Positions 1-7,413 of a stretch of DNA of 23,248 bases are shown here, in pieces. The translations under genes and the position numbers were made by a program. Under the pieces are notes generated by a model. The model made no database searches and was not told the DNA's origin. It saw only the letters and a program-made list of their open reading frames with translations. This stretch comes from Cyanobacteria bacterium UBA9579. GTDB lineage: Bacteria > Cyanobacteriota > Vampirovibrionia > Gastranaerophilales > UBA9579. The stretch covers positions 3,511 through 26,758 of the forward strand of contig DNSU01000212.1 of assembly GCA_003499585.1 (NCBI GenBank). The letters are read 5' to 3'. Numbering within the stretch: position 1 is the stretch's first letter; every line of letters starts with the position of its first letter.

Positions 1-88
1 TATATCTTGATTTTTATATTTTTTAACCAGACAGGCTCTTAGTTTTTAACGTAAAGTTTTGTTTCAGTTTTATGGTAAATTTAAATTT

Positions 89-117
89 TTGCCCATTATA
101 TATTTTTTATATATACA
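89..117 (+). promoter_or_regulatory. sigma70-type promoter for the 64-aa ORF
   Basis: TTGCCC (89-94) and TATACA (112-117) are separated by exactly 17 bp. The predicted transcription start near 124 leaves a leader of about 33 nt before the ATG at 157. It also makes the upstream TTG at 127 an unlikely start, because that codon would lie almost at the 5' end of the transcript. The rest of 1-88 is AT-rich and shows no gene. Confidence 0.5.
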
Positions 118-156
118 GAAGGTAGATTGTATATCATAGTAAAGAAGGCAAGTAAT

Positions 157-351
157 ATGAGTATAGGTCCAAAAGATTTGATAGATAAAAAATTAGTGCA
201 ACTTTATACAAATGTAAGAACCAATAATTTTGACGTAGTTAGCGCAGTTGATCCTGAAAGAATCATGAACTCCATTTCCCTGATTGGTCTTAATAATAAA
301 GCACAAATTCAAATCAGAAAGAATGATATAAATCCAAAAAAGATTGCTTAA
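157..351 (+). CDS. small protein of unknown function (64 aa)
   Basis: I do not recognise this protein. It is 64 residues long, starts MSIGPKDLIDKKLVQLY and ends NPKKIA, with no membrane segment, signal peptide or cysteine. It is mixed in charge and looks like a small cytosolic protein. I chose the ATG at 157 because an AGAAGG Shine-Dalgarno sequence lies about 8 nt upstream and a promoter sits at 89-117. A longer version starting at TTG 127 is possible but poorly placed. A strong intrinsic terminator follows 26 nt after the stop, so this is probably a monocistronic gene. Promoter, ribosome site, ordinary amino-acid composition and terminator together argue that it is real. Its function cannot be inferred. 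Confidence 0.6.
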   Translation: MSIGPKDLIDKKLVQLYTNVRTNNFDVVSAVDPERIMNSISLIGLNNKAQIQIRKNDINPKKIA

Positions 352-377
352 CCCTACTTGCTTGTTTTTTGATAATT

Positions 378-402
378 CCGAGATTTCTAATCTCGGTTTT
401 TT
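378..402 (+). terminator. intrinsic terminator after the 64-aa gene
   Basis: CCGAGAT (378-384), a 5-nt loop and ATCTCGG (390-396) form a perfect 7-bp stem followed directly by six T residues. Confidence 0.85.
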
Positions 403-483
403 ATTTGTCTAAATAATTTGAACTTAATCCCCCTAAAAACATGCCAGAATAAAATTGAGAATTACTAGTGAAATAAAGATATT

Positions 484-657
484 ATGAATTTTTTTAAAAA
501 AGATAAAGAAGATCAGAAAATCAACAAGAACTTTTCAAATCCGAATAAAAAACTGATCAATCCTTTTAAGAATAATCACTGGAATATAAATTTGTGGAAA
601 GATAATATCGATACTCAGGCAAATTCTCAAAAAGACGAGAATTCAAACAGGGAATAG
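484..657 (+). CDS. possible small charged protein (57 aa)
   Basis: An ATG-to-TAG frame encodes 57 residues starting MNFFKKDKEDQKINKN and containing a central NPFKNNHWNINLWKDN segment, with two Trp residues. It is very polar and rich in Lys, Asn and Asp, with no membrane segment. There is no convincing Shine-Dalgarno; only an A/G-rich run precedes the ATG. I see no clear promoter between the terminator at 378-402 and this ORF. It lies convergent to nadC, 26 nt from the nadC stop. It could be a genuine lineage-specific small protein or chance in AT-rich DNA. Confidence 0.35.
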   Translation: MNFFKKDKEDQKINKNFSNPNKKLINPFKNNHWNINLWKDNIDTQANSQKDENSNRE

Positions 658-683
658 CCCTGTATATACGGTTATTTTTAAAC

Positions 684-1523
684 CTACATATCCAAACCAA
701 TATCAAGGATACCGGCTCTGGCCGTCATTGCACTTGTAGAGATATAATCTACTCCTGTAGAAGCAACGCTATTTACTGTTTCTAATGAAACAGTTCCACT
801 TGCTTCCGTTATGGCTTTACCGTTAATAAAATTAACAGCTTCTTTCATCTCTTCAATAGTCATATTATCAAGCATAATGATATCTACGTTATTATCAAGA
901 GCTTCTTTTACCTGATCCAGATTTTCTGTTTCTACTTCAATTCTTGTGGTATGGCCGATATTTTCTCTAGTAAGCCCTACTGCTTGCGTAATACTGCCTG
1001 CAAATTCTATATGATTATCTTTAATCATTACTGCATCATAAAGGCCAAATCTATGAGGAGAACCACCGCCAACTTTTACGGCATATTTTTCAAAAACCCT
1101 GAAATTTGGAGTTGTCTTTCTGGTGTCGGTAATCTTTGCATTATAAGGCTTGATCGCCTCTTGAAATTTATTCGTTAAAGTAGCAATAGCGCTCATTCTT
1201 TGAATAAAATTAAGAGCTGTTCTTTCACCTGTAAGAATAGCACTTGCACTGCCTTCTACAACAGCTATATTCTGTCCCGGAATAACTTTATCACCGCCAT
1301 TAAGAAAGATTTGAACTTTGATTTCGGGATCAAGTATTTCAAAGACCATCTTCAATACATCAATGCCACAAATAATACCTTCTGTTCTTGAATTTACAAA
1401 AGCTCTAAGCCTTTGTGTAGGCTTAACTATAGAATCAACCGTTATATCTCCATGCCCTATATCTTCTTGCAAAGCCTGTTCAACTAGTTTCTTAACTATA
1501 AATTCAGGTGGAAGGTAAGACAT
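684..1523 (-). CDS. nadC: nicotinate-nucleotide pyrophosphorylase (quinolinate phosphoribosyltransferase)
   Basis: NadC condenses quinolinate with PRPP to give nicotinate mononucleotide, CO2 and pyrophosphate, the last step of the de novo route into the NAD pathway; it is a cytosolic homodimer. The 279-aa length is normal for the family. Visible motifs are the GERTALN region (about 99-105), DTRKTTP (133-139), the GGGSPHR substrate-binding loop (152-158), KDNH (168-171), IEVETE (195-200), LDN (218-220) and EASG (240-243). The ATG directly follows the nadB stop (TAAATG), and an AAGGAG ribosome site lies inside the end of nadB, so the two genes are one operon and probably translationally coupled. 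nadA is not in this window, so the quinolinate synthase gene must be elsewhere. Confidence 0.97.
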   Translation of the reverse strand: MSYLPPEFIVKKLVEQALQEDIGHGDITVDSIVKPTQRLRAFVNSRTEGIICGIDVLKMVFEILDPEIKVQIFLNGGDKVIPGQNIAVVEGSASAILTGERTALNFIQRMSAIATLTNKFQEAIKPYNAKITDTRKTTPNFRVFEKYAVKVGGGSPHRFGLYDAVMIKDNHIEFAGSITQAVGLTRENIGHTTRIEVETENLDQVKEALDNNVDIIMLDNMTIEEMKEAVNFINGKAITEASGTVSLETVNSVASTGVDYISTSAMTARAGILDIGLDM

Positions 1524-3182
1524 TTATATTAGCTCCTTATCGACAGCCTGCAAAGTAGTTTCACCGATAGCAAACTCTTCTGAATGCATATCCTGCTCAT
1601 TCATACGCTGAATATAACTATGATATGCCTTTAAATCAGCATCAGGATAATCTTCTCTAAAGTGAGCTCCCCTGCTTTCTCTTCTGGCAAGCGCTGATTT
1701 TATGATTAGTTCTGCTACGATGAGAAGATTTCTGAGTTCATATTCCTCAGCGTTGCTGCATTTATACTCTTTATTGAATTCCTGCTGCAGCTGGTAAACC
1801 ATTTTTAAAGCTTCGTTTAATCCCTGTTCATTTCTAACTATTCCGGCTTTTTGCCACATGATTTCTTTTAATTGCTTTGTTACAGTCTGAACATTTTGAT
1901 TTACAGAGGATAATTCTTTTTTATATTGCTCTATTATCGCATTAACTCTTTGATCAATATTTAGTTCATCCTGAATTTCTTGATTATTCAGGAATTTTGC
2001 GACTTCATTTGAAATAACGAGACATTCTAACAGAGAATTACTGGCTAATCTATTTGCCCCATGAAGCGATACACAACTTGCTTCACCTATTGCATAAAGC
2101 CCTGGGATTGATGTTTCTCCAGTAACTGATATCTTAATTCCACCCATAATGTAATGAGCAGCAGGTGATACCGGGATATTTTCATTTAATATATCAATTC
2201 CATTATCCATACAGATTTTTATTATATTTGGAAATCTTTGTTTTAGCTTATCAGGATTAATCAAGGAAGCATCCAGATGAACATAAGGTGAATTTGTTCT
2301 CTCCATTTCAAAGAAAATGGCTCTGGTTACTACATCTCGTGGAGCCAAATCCCCTCTTTGATCATATTTATTGGTAAACAAATCACCATCAAGGTTTTTA
2401 AGTTTTGCACCTTCACCTCTTACAGATTCAGAGATCAAAAATCTTGTATCATTATCCATTACTGTAAGAGCTGTTGGGTGGAATTGAACGAATTCCATAT
2501 CCTGCATAACGGCATTAACTTTATAAGCAAGTGCTATACCATCACCCGTAGCAATCTTAGGGTTTGTTGTATTACTATAGACCTGTCCTATACCACCTGA
2601 AGCTATAATAACAGCGGGAGATATTACTGTCTCATATTCTCCTGTCTCAGTATCAAATACTATAGCTCCGGTGCATTTATTTTCAGAATTTATTAGTAAG
2701 TCTACTGCCTGAGTTTTTTGATAGATAGTAATATTAGAATTACTCTTAACTAATTCGGCCAGTGTTACTTCAATATTTTTGCCTGTTGAATCACCGCCGG
2801 CATGCAGGATTCTCCTTACGCTATGTGCAGCTTCCAGCGTTAAAGCTATCTTATTATTTTTATCTCTATCAAAAGGTACACCATAAGTAAATAAATCCAT
2901 AATCACTTCAGCGCTATGCTTTGAAATATAGTTTGCAACAGCAAAATCAGTTAAACCAGCCCCCGCTCCAACAGTATCCTGTACGTGCAAATCAACGGAA
3001 TCAAGGATATTTTCCGGTAATACTCCTGCAATTCCACCTTGTGCATAGCGAGAATTGCTTTCTTTCAAAGTGGACTTCGTAACAAGTAATACCTGTTTAT
3101 TATTTTCTGCAAGTTTAAGAGCGGCATATAATCCTGCAATGCCACTTCCTATTATTACTACCGAACTCTGCGTTATTCTCAT
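1524..3182 (-). CDS. nadB: L-aspartate oxidase
   Basis: NadB is the FAD enzyme that oxidises L-aspartate to iminoaspartate, which NadA converts to quinolinate for NadC. The N-terminal dinucleotide fold carries GSGIAG (12-17) for FAD. Further family signatures are SRYAQGGIA, EAAHSVRRILHAGGDSTG, EFVQFHPTAL, SESVRGEGA, DLAPRDVVTRAI, PAAHYIMGGI and HGANRLASNSLLE; a helical C-terminal domain follows. I start it at ATG 3182 (552 aa). The frame stays open to a TTG at 3242, but that TTG is part of the -35 box of the gene's own promoter (3214-3242), so the extra 20 residues should not be translated. It is the first gene of nadB-nadC and is divergent from trpE. Succinate dehydrogenase/fumarate reductase flavoproteins are related, but the motifs and the nadC partner favour NadB. 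Confidence 0.96.
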   Translation of the reverse strand: MRITQSSVVIIGSGIAGLYAALKLAENNKQVLLVTKSTLKESNSRYAQGGIAGVLPENILDSVDLHVQDTVGAGAGLTDFAVANYISKHSAEVIMDLFTYGVPFDRDKNNKIALTLEAAHSVRRILHAGGDSTGKNIEVTLAELVKSNSNITIYQKTQAVDLLINSENKCTGAIVFDTETGEYETVISPAVIIASGGIGQVYSNTTNPKIATGDGIALAYKVNAVMQDMEFVQFHPTALTVMDNDTRFLISESVRGEGAKLKNLDGDLFTNKYDQRGDLAPRDVVTRAIFFEMERTNSPYVHLDASLINPDKLKQRFPNIIKICMDNGIDILNENIPVSPAAHYIMGGIKISVTGETSIPGLYAIGEASCVSLHGANRLASNSLLECLVISNEVAKFLNNQEIQDELNIDQRVNAIIEQYKKELSSVNQNVQTVTKQLKEIMWQKAGIVRNEQGLNEALKMVYQLQQEFNKEYKCSNAEEYELRNLLIVAELIIKSALARRESRGAHFREDYPDADLKAYHSYIQRMNEQDMHSEEFAIGETTLQAVDKELI

Positions 3183-3213
3183 AATCTCAAATCTACTTTT
3201 GTAAATGTCTAGA

Positions 3214-3242
3214 ATTATAATTAGAAAATTAATGAATTTCAA
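3214..3242 (-). promoter_or_regulatory. nadB-nadC promoter
   Basis: Read on the minus strand, TTGAAA (3242-3237) and TATAAT (3219-3214) are separated by exactly 17 bp. This predicts a start near 3207 and a leader of about 25 nt to the ATG at 3182. Confidence 0.75.
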
Positions 3243-3275
3243 GAATTTCCTATTTTAGAAGAATACTTGATATTA

Positions 3276-3298
3276 GAAAATCTATATATTTGATTTTC
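3276..3298. repeat. inverted repeat between nadB and trpE
   Basis: GAAAATC (3276-3282) and GATTTTC (3292-3298) form a 7-bp inverted repeat with a 9-bp centre. It lies upstream of the nadB -35 box and about 37 bp upstream of the trpE -10, a position suitable for an operator. The regulator is unknown. Confidence 0.3.
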
Positions 3299-3334
3299 CA
3301 TAATATTATATTCTAAAACCGTATAAACATAAGT

Positions 3335-3340
3335 TATAAT
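3335..3340 (+). promoter_or_regulatory. -10 element of the trpE promoter
   Basis: A consensus TATAAT at 3335-3340 has no good -35 box at 16-18 bp. The predicted start near 3347 would put the leader hairpin at 3354 within about 10 nt of the mRNA 5' end. Confidence 0.45.
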
Positions 3341-3353
3341 AATAAAATCCTCA

Positions 3354-3417
3354 GTGGCTAAGCCACATCTTCAGATTATCGATCATTCCCATTCGTTATG
3401 TAAGGATTTTAATCGAT
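3354..3417 (+). promoter_or_regulatory. repeated leader element, copy 1 (trpE 5' UTR)
   Basis: GTGGC-TAA-GCCAC (3354-3366) is a 5-bp hairpin, followed by a tail ending ATCATTCC (3382-3389). The first 36 nt match copy 2 upstream of cinA at 32 positions. A second helix can form between ATCGAT at 3378-3383 and ATCGAT at 3412-3417, just before the ribosome site. The hairpin starts 86 nt before the trpE ATG. No known riboswitch fits; see findings. Confidence 0.5.
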
Positions 3418-3439
3418 GAGTTAAGTTAGGTGATGTCAA

Positions 3440-4951
3440 ATGATAGAAATATTCCCTGCAAAAGAAGAAATTAAAAAGGCAATATCCAGTTCAACTAAAA
3501 AATATATCATTCCAATATGGTGTGAGATTATCGCTGATCTGGAAACTCCTGTTTCTGCTTATCATAAGGTTTGTAAGGATAAAGAATACGGTTTTCTTCT
3601 GGAGTCTGTAGAAGGTGGAGAAAATATTGGCAGATATTCTTTTATAGGCTTTGACCCCTTATACATTTTGAAATCGGATCAGGTAGAAACAAGCATCTTT
3701 AACACGTTAAATAATGAAACTTTAATGCAGGCTGATAATCCTTATGACCTGCTTGAAAATCTTCTCTCGGGTTATTCCTCAATTAACTATGATATTCCCT
3801 ATTCACCGGGAGTTGTTGGTTATTTTGGCTACGATACAATCAGGCATATAGAACCTACCCTGGATAAATCATTTAACCAAATTGAAGAATGCCATAGTTT
3901 TCCCGAAGCATATTTTATGATAGCCGGAAGTATATTGGCATTTGATCATGTGAAACATAAAATTTATGTCATAGTTAATATGCTTGCAGATAAGACAACG
4001 GATATTGATAAAGCTTACAAGGATTCTCAGGATAAAATTCAATTAATTCTATATAAACTCACAGCTTCGCATAATTTACCCCCAATAAGTCTGGCATTGA
4101 AAGATTCTCCTCAGGATATTACATCAAACATATCTAAAGAAGAGTGGATTAATGCAGTAAATATTGCCAAAGAACATATAAAAGCAGGGAATATTTTTCA
4201 GGTGGTATTATCCCAGCGTTTTTGCGCACAAAGAAACAATATAGATCCATTTACTATTTATCGTGCGTTAAGAAGCATAAATCCTTCTCCGTATCTGTAT
4301 TATCTTGATTTTAAAGATTTTCAAATTATAGGATCCTCTCCTGAAATAATGGTTAAGTGCTCAAGTGATAGAGTAGCTGAAATCAGGCCAATTGCCGGCA
4401 CAAGAAAACGAGGAAAAACGCAGGAACAGGATTTATTCCTTGAAGAAGAATTATTAAACGACCCTAAAGAAAGAGCTGAACATATTATGCTTGTTGATCT
4501 GGGCAGGAACGATCTGGGCAAAGTTTGTGAATACGGTTCAGTTAAAGTTAATAGGCTGATGGCTGTCGAGAAATTTTCTCATGTACAGCATATTGTGAGT
4601 GATGTTTCAGGGAAATTAAGAGAAGACTTAAGCTCTATGGATCTGGTCAAGGCATGTTTTCCTGCTGGAACATTATCAGGCGCTCCAAAAGTCAGGGCAA
4701 TGGAAATTATTTATAATCTCGAAAAGTCAGCTAGAGGCCCATATGGCGGTTGTATAGGCCATTTTGGCTTTAACAATGAAGTCAATACTGCCATTACCAT
4801 AAGAACTATGCTTGTTAGAGATGATAAAGTGTTTATACAAGCAGGTGCAGGTATTGTCGCTGATTCTGATCCGGAACTTGAATATCAGGAAACTCAAAGT
4901 AAAGCTGCCGCACTCATACAGGCACTTACAAGACTTGCGGATGAGAAATGA
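3440..4951 (+). CDS. trpE: anthranilate synthase component I
   Basis: TrpE converts chorismate to anthranilate using ammonia (or glutamine-derived ammonia delivered by TrpG), the first committed step of tryptophan synthesis. The 503-aa length is typical. The N-terminal LLESVEGG motif (53-60) belongs to the region that in known TrpE proteins forms the tryptophan feedback site. Chorismate-binding-domain signatures follow: GNIFQVVLSQRF, GSSPEIMVK, PIAGTRKRG (about 317-325), DLGRNDLGKV, PAGTLSGAPKVRAMEI (about 408-423) and QAGAGIVADSDPE (about 467-479). Aminodeoxychorismate synthase (PabB) and isochorismate synthases are relatives, but the complete LLES-type site points to TrpE. The start ATG follows AGGTGAT at good spacing. 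No trpG or other trp gene is adjacent; instead the stop overlaps the next ORF. A structured-leader candidate precedes it, but no Trp-codon leader peptide does. Confidence 0.95.
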   Translation: MIEIFPAKEEIKKAISSSTKKYIIPIWCEIIADLETPVSAYHKVCKDKEYGFLLESVEGGENIGRYSFIGFDPLYILKSDQVETSIFNTLNNETLMQADNPYDLLENLLSGYSSINYDIPYSPGVVGYFGYDTIRHIEPTLDKSFNQIEECHSFPEAYFMIAGSILAFDHVKHKIYVIVNMLADKTTDIDKAYKDSQDKIQLILYKLTASHNLPPISLALKDSPQDITSNISKEEWINAVNIAKEHIKAGNIFQVVLSQRFCAQRNNIDPFTIYRALRSINPSPYLYYLDFKDFQIIGSSPEIMVKCSSDRVAEIRPIAGTRKRGKTQEQDLFLEEELLNDPKERAEHIMLVDLGRNDLGKVCEYGSVKVNRLMAVEKFSHVQHIVSDVSGKLREDLSSMDLVKACFPAGTLSGAPKVRAMEIIYNLEKSARGPYGGCIGHFGFNNEVNTAITIRTMLVRDDKVFIQAGAGIVADSDPELEYQETQSKAAALIQALTRLADEK

Positions 4952-5358
4952 TTGAGAGTTTGATTATCTTTGCATTTTTAACCTTTACCAGTCTGGCTGA
5001 TCCAACAGGCCAAACTCTGTACCCATCCGGGGTAAAGGAATGTGATGATCTGCATTTTAATTTTCCGCCTCATGCTTCTAAAAGGCCTAATCTAGTATTA
5101 TCAACACCAGTTTATGATGGTGAAAATAAATTAATACCTCAAGGTATTTATGAAGCAGAATTTTCAGAAGAAACTGGTCAGATTTTACTCTTGCAAAGTA
5201 AAGAAATTAAAGCCAAGTTGCCTGTAATGCAAGTATTAACTACCGATAGAGAATATCAAATTCCAACTATTAAAGCTAAAAATCTAAGTTCAAAACACGT
5301 CTTAATTATTTATAAGTATGGCTATAGCGAAATACAAAGCACTTTATCTACACCCTAG
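4948..5358 (+). CDS. small exported protein of unknown function coupled to trpE
   Basis: I do not recognise this 136-aa protein. The first 17 or so residues (MIESLIIFAFLTFTSLA) are hydrophobic and end in a plausible signal-peptidase site, although the n-region is acidic rather than basic, so an uncleaved anchor is also possible. The remainder is polar, predicted beta-rich, with one Cys (in KECDD). It includes the stretch YDGENKLIPQGIYEAEF, which reads like the small beta-barrel 'settable property' proteins of envelopes; this is only an impression. Its ATG overlaps the trpE TGA (ATGA), so translation is probably coupled to trpE. That link between a biosynthetic enzyme and an exported protein has no obvious metabolic logic. 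Confidence 0.7.
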   Translation: MIESLIIFAFLTFTSLADPTGQTLYPSGVKECDDLHFNFPPHASKRPNLVLSTPVYDGENKLIPQGIYEAEFSEETGQILLLQSKEIKAKLPVMQVLTTDREYQIPTIKAKNLSSKHVLIIYKYGYSEIQSTLSTP

Positions 5359-5499
5359 GCTTCTATTCCATAACCAGCAGTAGTAATAAAATATTCTTGA
5401 AGTATATCAGCTCAATAATACTGATAAAGTACTGGAAAAAGTTTAAAACATAAAGATATATCTGTGTATAAAACCTATCGAGACAATATTATATTCATG

Positions 5500-5524
5500 A
5501 TATCATTAGCATTACAAATGATAT
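5500..5524. repeat. inverted repeat upstream of proS
   Basis: ATATCATT (5500-5507) and AATGATAT (5517-5524) form an 8-bp inverted repeat with a 9-nt loop, 28 nt before the proS ATG and close to its ribosome site. It could be an operator or a leader hairpin. There is no T-box-like specifier structure. The rest of 5359-5551 holds no gene or clear terminator. Confidence 0.3.
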
Positions 5525-5551
5525 TAACTATGTATAAAGAGGTTTTGCCCC

Positions 5552-7282
5552 ATGAAAATGTCTACATTATTTGTAACTACACTAAGAGAAAATCCTGCTG
5601 ATGCAGAAGTAATAAGCCATCAATTGCTAGTAAGAGCCGGATATATCAGAAGAGTCACAAGCGGAATATATACATTTTTACCGCTAATGTGGCGAGTCTT
5701 GAAAAAAGTTGAAGATATAGTCAGAGAAGAAATGGATGCAGCTGGAGCACAGGAATTACTGCTTCCAATTTTACAGCCAGAAGAACTTTGGCAGGAATCA
5801 GGCAGATGGGAAGCATACGGCAAAGAACTAATGAGATTCACAGACAGGCATGACAGAACACTTGCTCTTGGTCCAACACATGAGGAGATCATTACTGCCC
5901 TTGCAAGAGATGAGATTCAATCATACAGGCAGCTGCCTGTTAACTTATATCAAATTCAAAGCAAATTTAGAGATGAAATAAGACCTCGCTTTGGCCTCTT
6001 AAGAGGAAGAGAATTCATAATGAAAGACGCATACAGCTTTGATGCCAGTGAAGAAGGCCTTGATGAATCATATAACAAGATGGCCGAAGCTTATACAAAA
6101 ATATTCCTCAGATGCGGCATGGAAACAAGAATGGTGCAAAGTGACAGCGGTGCAATAGGCGGCAGTGTTAGTCATGAATTTATGGTTTTAACCAGAACCG
6201 ACAGCGGCGAAAATGATGTTTTATATTGTGACAGTTGTGACTATGCTGCTAATTCCAACAGAGCTGAGTCAAAATTATTCTCTGCAGAAACTAACGGCGG
6301 CTTCACCGAAGCAAAAGAAGTCGACACTCCAAATATAAAAACCATTGAAGAACTATCACAATTCTTCAATCTCCCACAATCAACAATATGTAAAACCCTG
6401 GTTTACATAGTCGATAATAGACCTATTCTTGCTCTAATTAGAGGAGATTTGGCTATTGAAGAAACCAAGCTGAAAAATGCAGCTGGTGGCAATGATATTA
6501 GAATTGCAAGTGATGAAGAAGTTAAGGAAATAACCCAGAAGTTCGGCTTTGATACTGCCCCTGGCTTTATTGGACCAAATGGTATCGTAGTTCAAGTAAT
6601 AGGAGACTCTAGCATTAATGACCTTAAGAACTTCATAATAGGAACAAATAAGACAGATAAACATCTTGTAGGGGCAAACTGGAATCAGGAAGTCAATTTA
6701 CCAAAAACTGTTACTGATATTCGTCTGGCTAAAGCAGGTGAATTATGCCCAAAATGCGATGGCAAGCTTGAAATAACCAAAGGCATCGAGGTTGGAAATA
6801 TATTTAAACTCGGAACCAAGTATTCTAAAAAGATGAACGCCAAATTTACTGATGAAAGCGGCAAAGATAAACCTTTCATAATGGGTTGCTATGGTATAGG
6901 CATATCAAGAACAGCAGCATCTGCAGTCGAGAGATACCACGATGAAAATGGTATTCAATGGCCAATGGCAATTGCACCATATCATGCAATAGTAGTTCCG
7001 GTTAACATTCAGGATGAGCAACAATGGCAAGTAGCTAACGAGCTTTATAGTGAATTACATAAAAACAAAGTAGAAGTTGTTCTGGATGACAGAAGTGAAA
7101 GAGCAGGCGTTAAGTTTAAAGATGCTGACTTAATAGGCTTTCCAGTTAGAATAACCGTAGGAAAAACTATTACTGAAGGTAATGTAGAAATAAAAGTTCG
7201 CTCAACTGGTGAATTACTTATTACCCCAAAAGAAGAAGCTGTACAAAAAGTGCTTGACATAATTAAAGCGCAATTACAATAA
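5552..7282 (+). CDS. proS: prolyl-tRNA synthetase (bacterial type, with editing domain)
   Basis: ProS charges tRNA-Pro with proline via prolyl-adenylate; it is a class II synthetase and cytosolic homodimer. The 576-aa length matches the bacterial form. The catalytic core shows TSGIYTFLPLMWRVL (motif 1 region), GPTHEE (107-112), and the motif 2 region FRDEIRPRFGLLRGREFIMKD (about 140-160; given here as family signature). The segment of about residues 235-385 between motifs 2 and 3 is the YbaK-like insertion domain that in known bacterial ProS proteins deacylates Ala-tRNA-Pro. GCYGIGISR (about 446-454) is motif 3, and the C-terminal anticodon-binding domain begins near IAPYHAIVVPVN. RBS AAAGAGG lies 9 nt before ATG 5552; the next in-frame ATG two codons later is a minor alternative. 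It is probably transcribed alone or with the 33-codon ORF downstream. Confidence 0.97.
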   Translation: MKMSTLFVTTLRENPADAEVISHQLLVRAGYIRRVTSGIYTFLPLMWRVLKKVEDIVREEMDAAGAQELLLPILQPEELWQESGRWEAYGKELMRFTDRHDRTLALGPTHEEIITALARDEIQSYRQLPVNLYQIQSKFRDEIRPRFGLLRGREFIMKDAYSFDASEEGLDESYNKMAEAYTKIFLRCGMETRMVQSDSGAIGGSVSHEFMVLTRTDSGENDVLYCDSCDYAANSNRAESKLFSAETNGGFTEAKEVDTPNIKTIEELSQFFNLPQSTICKTLVYIVDNRPILALIRGDLAIEETKLKNAAGGNDIRIASDEEVKEITQKFGFDTAPGFIGPNGIVVQVIGDSSINDLKNFIIGTNKTDKHLVGANWNQEVNLPKTVTDIRLAKAGELCPKCDGKLEITKGIEVGNIFKLGTKYSKKMNAKFTDESGKDKPFIMGCYGIGISRTAASAVERYHDENGIQWPMAIAPYHAIVVPVNIQDEQQWQVANELYSELHKNKVEVVLDDRSERAGVKFKDADLIGFPVRITVGKTITEGNVEIKVRSTGELLITPKEEAVQKVLDIIKAQLQ

Positions 7283-7295
7283 AAATATAGGTCTT

Positions 7296-7397
7296 ATGAC
7301 TAGTGGATTGACACAAAAGTTTGGATGGGATGCTTTCGGAGGAACCTTGAAAATGCGAAGCAATTTTCACAGTGACGGAGAAAATATAACACCTTAA
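7296..7397 (+). CDS. candidate microprotein after proS (33 aa)
   Basis: An ATG-to-TAA frame of 33 codons starts 13 nt after the proS stop. The product starts MTSGLTQKFGWDAFGG and ends FHSDGENITP. Its composition (five Gly, one Trp, one His, balanced charge) and its base composition are richer than the AT-rich intergenic DNA elsewhere in the window, which suggests coding constraint. A TAGG sequence lies 4 nt before the ATG, a weak ribosome site. It ends 16 nt before the convergent hsp20-like gene. I do not recognise it. A structured RNA or the remnant of a longer gene would explain the same sequence. Confidence 0.4.
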   Translation: MTSGLTQKFGWDAFGGTLKMRSNFHSDGENITP

Positions 7398-7413
7398 CTT
7401 ACGGGACAAAACA

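Noticed and set aside
3347..3439. Trp attenuator with a leader peptide before trpE
   Set aside because: There is no short ORF with tandem Trp codons. The only ATG is followed at once by TAA (3398-3403), and there is no T run after a hairpin.
3367..3439. Glutamine (glnA/downstream-peptide) riboswitch in the trpE leader
   Set aside because: Only a loose resemblance in the ATCGATCATTCCC and AAGTTAGG segments; the conserved core of that class is not matched and copy 2 does not support it.
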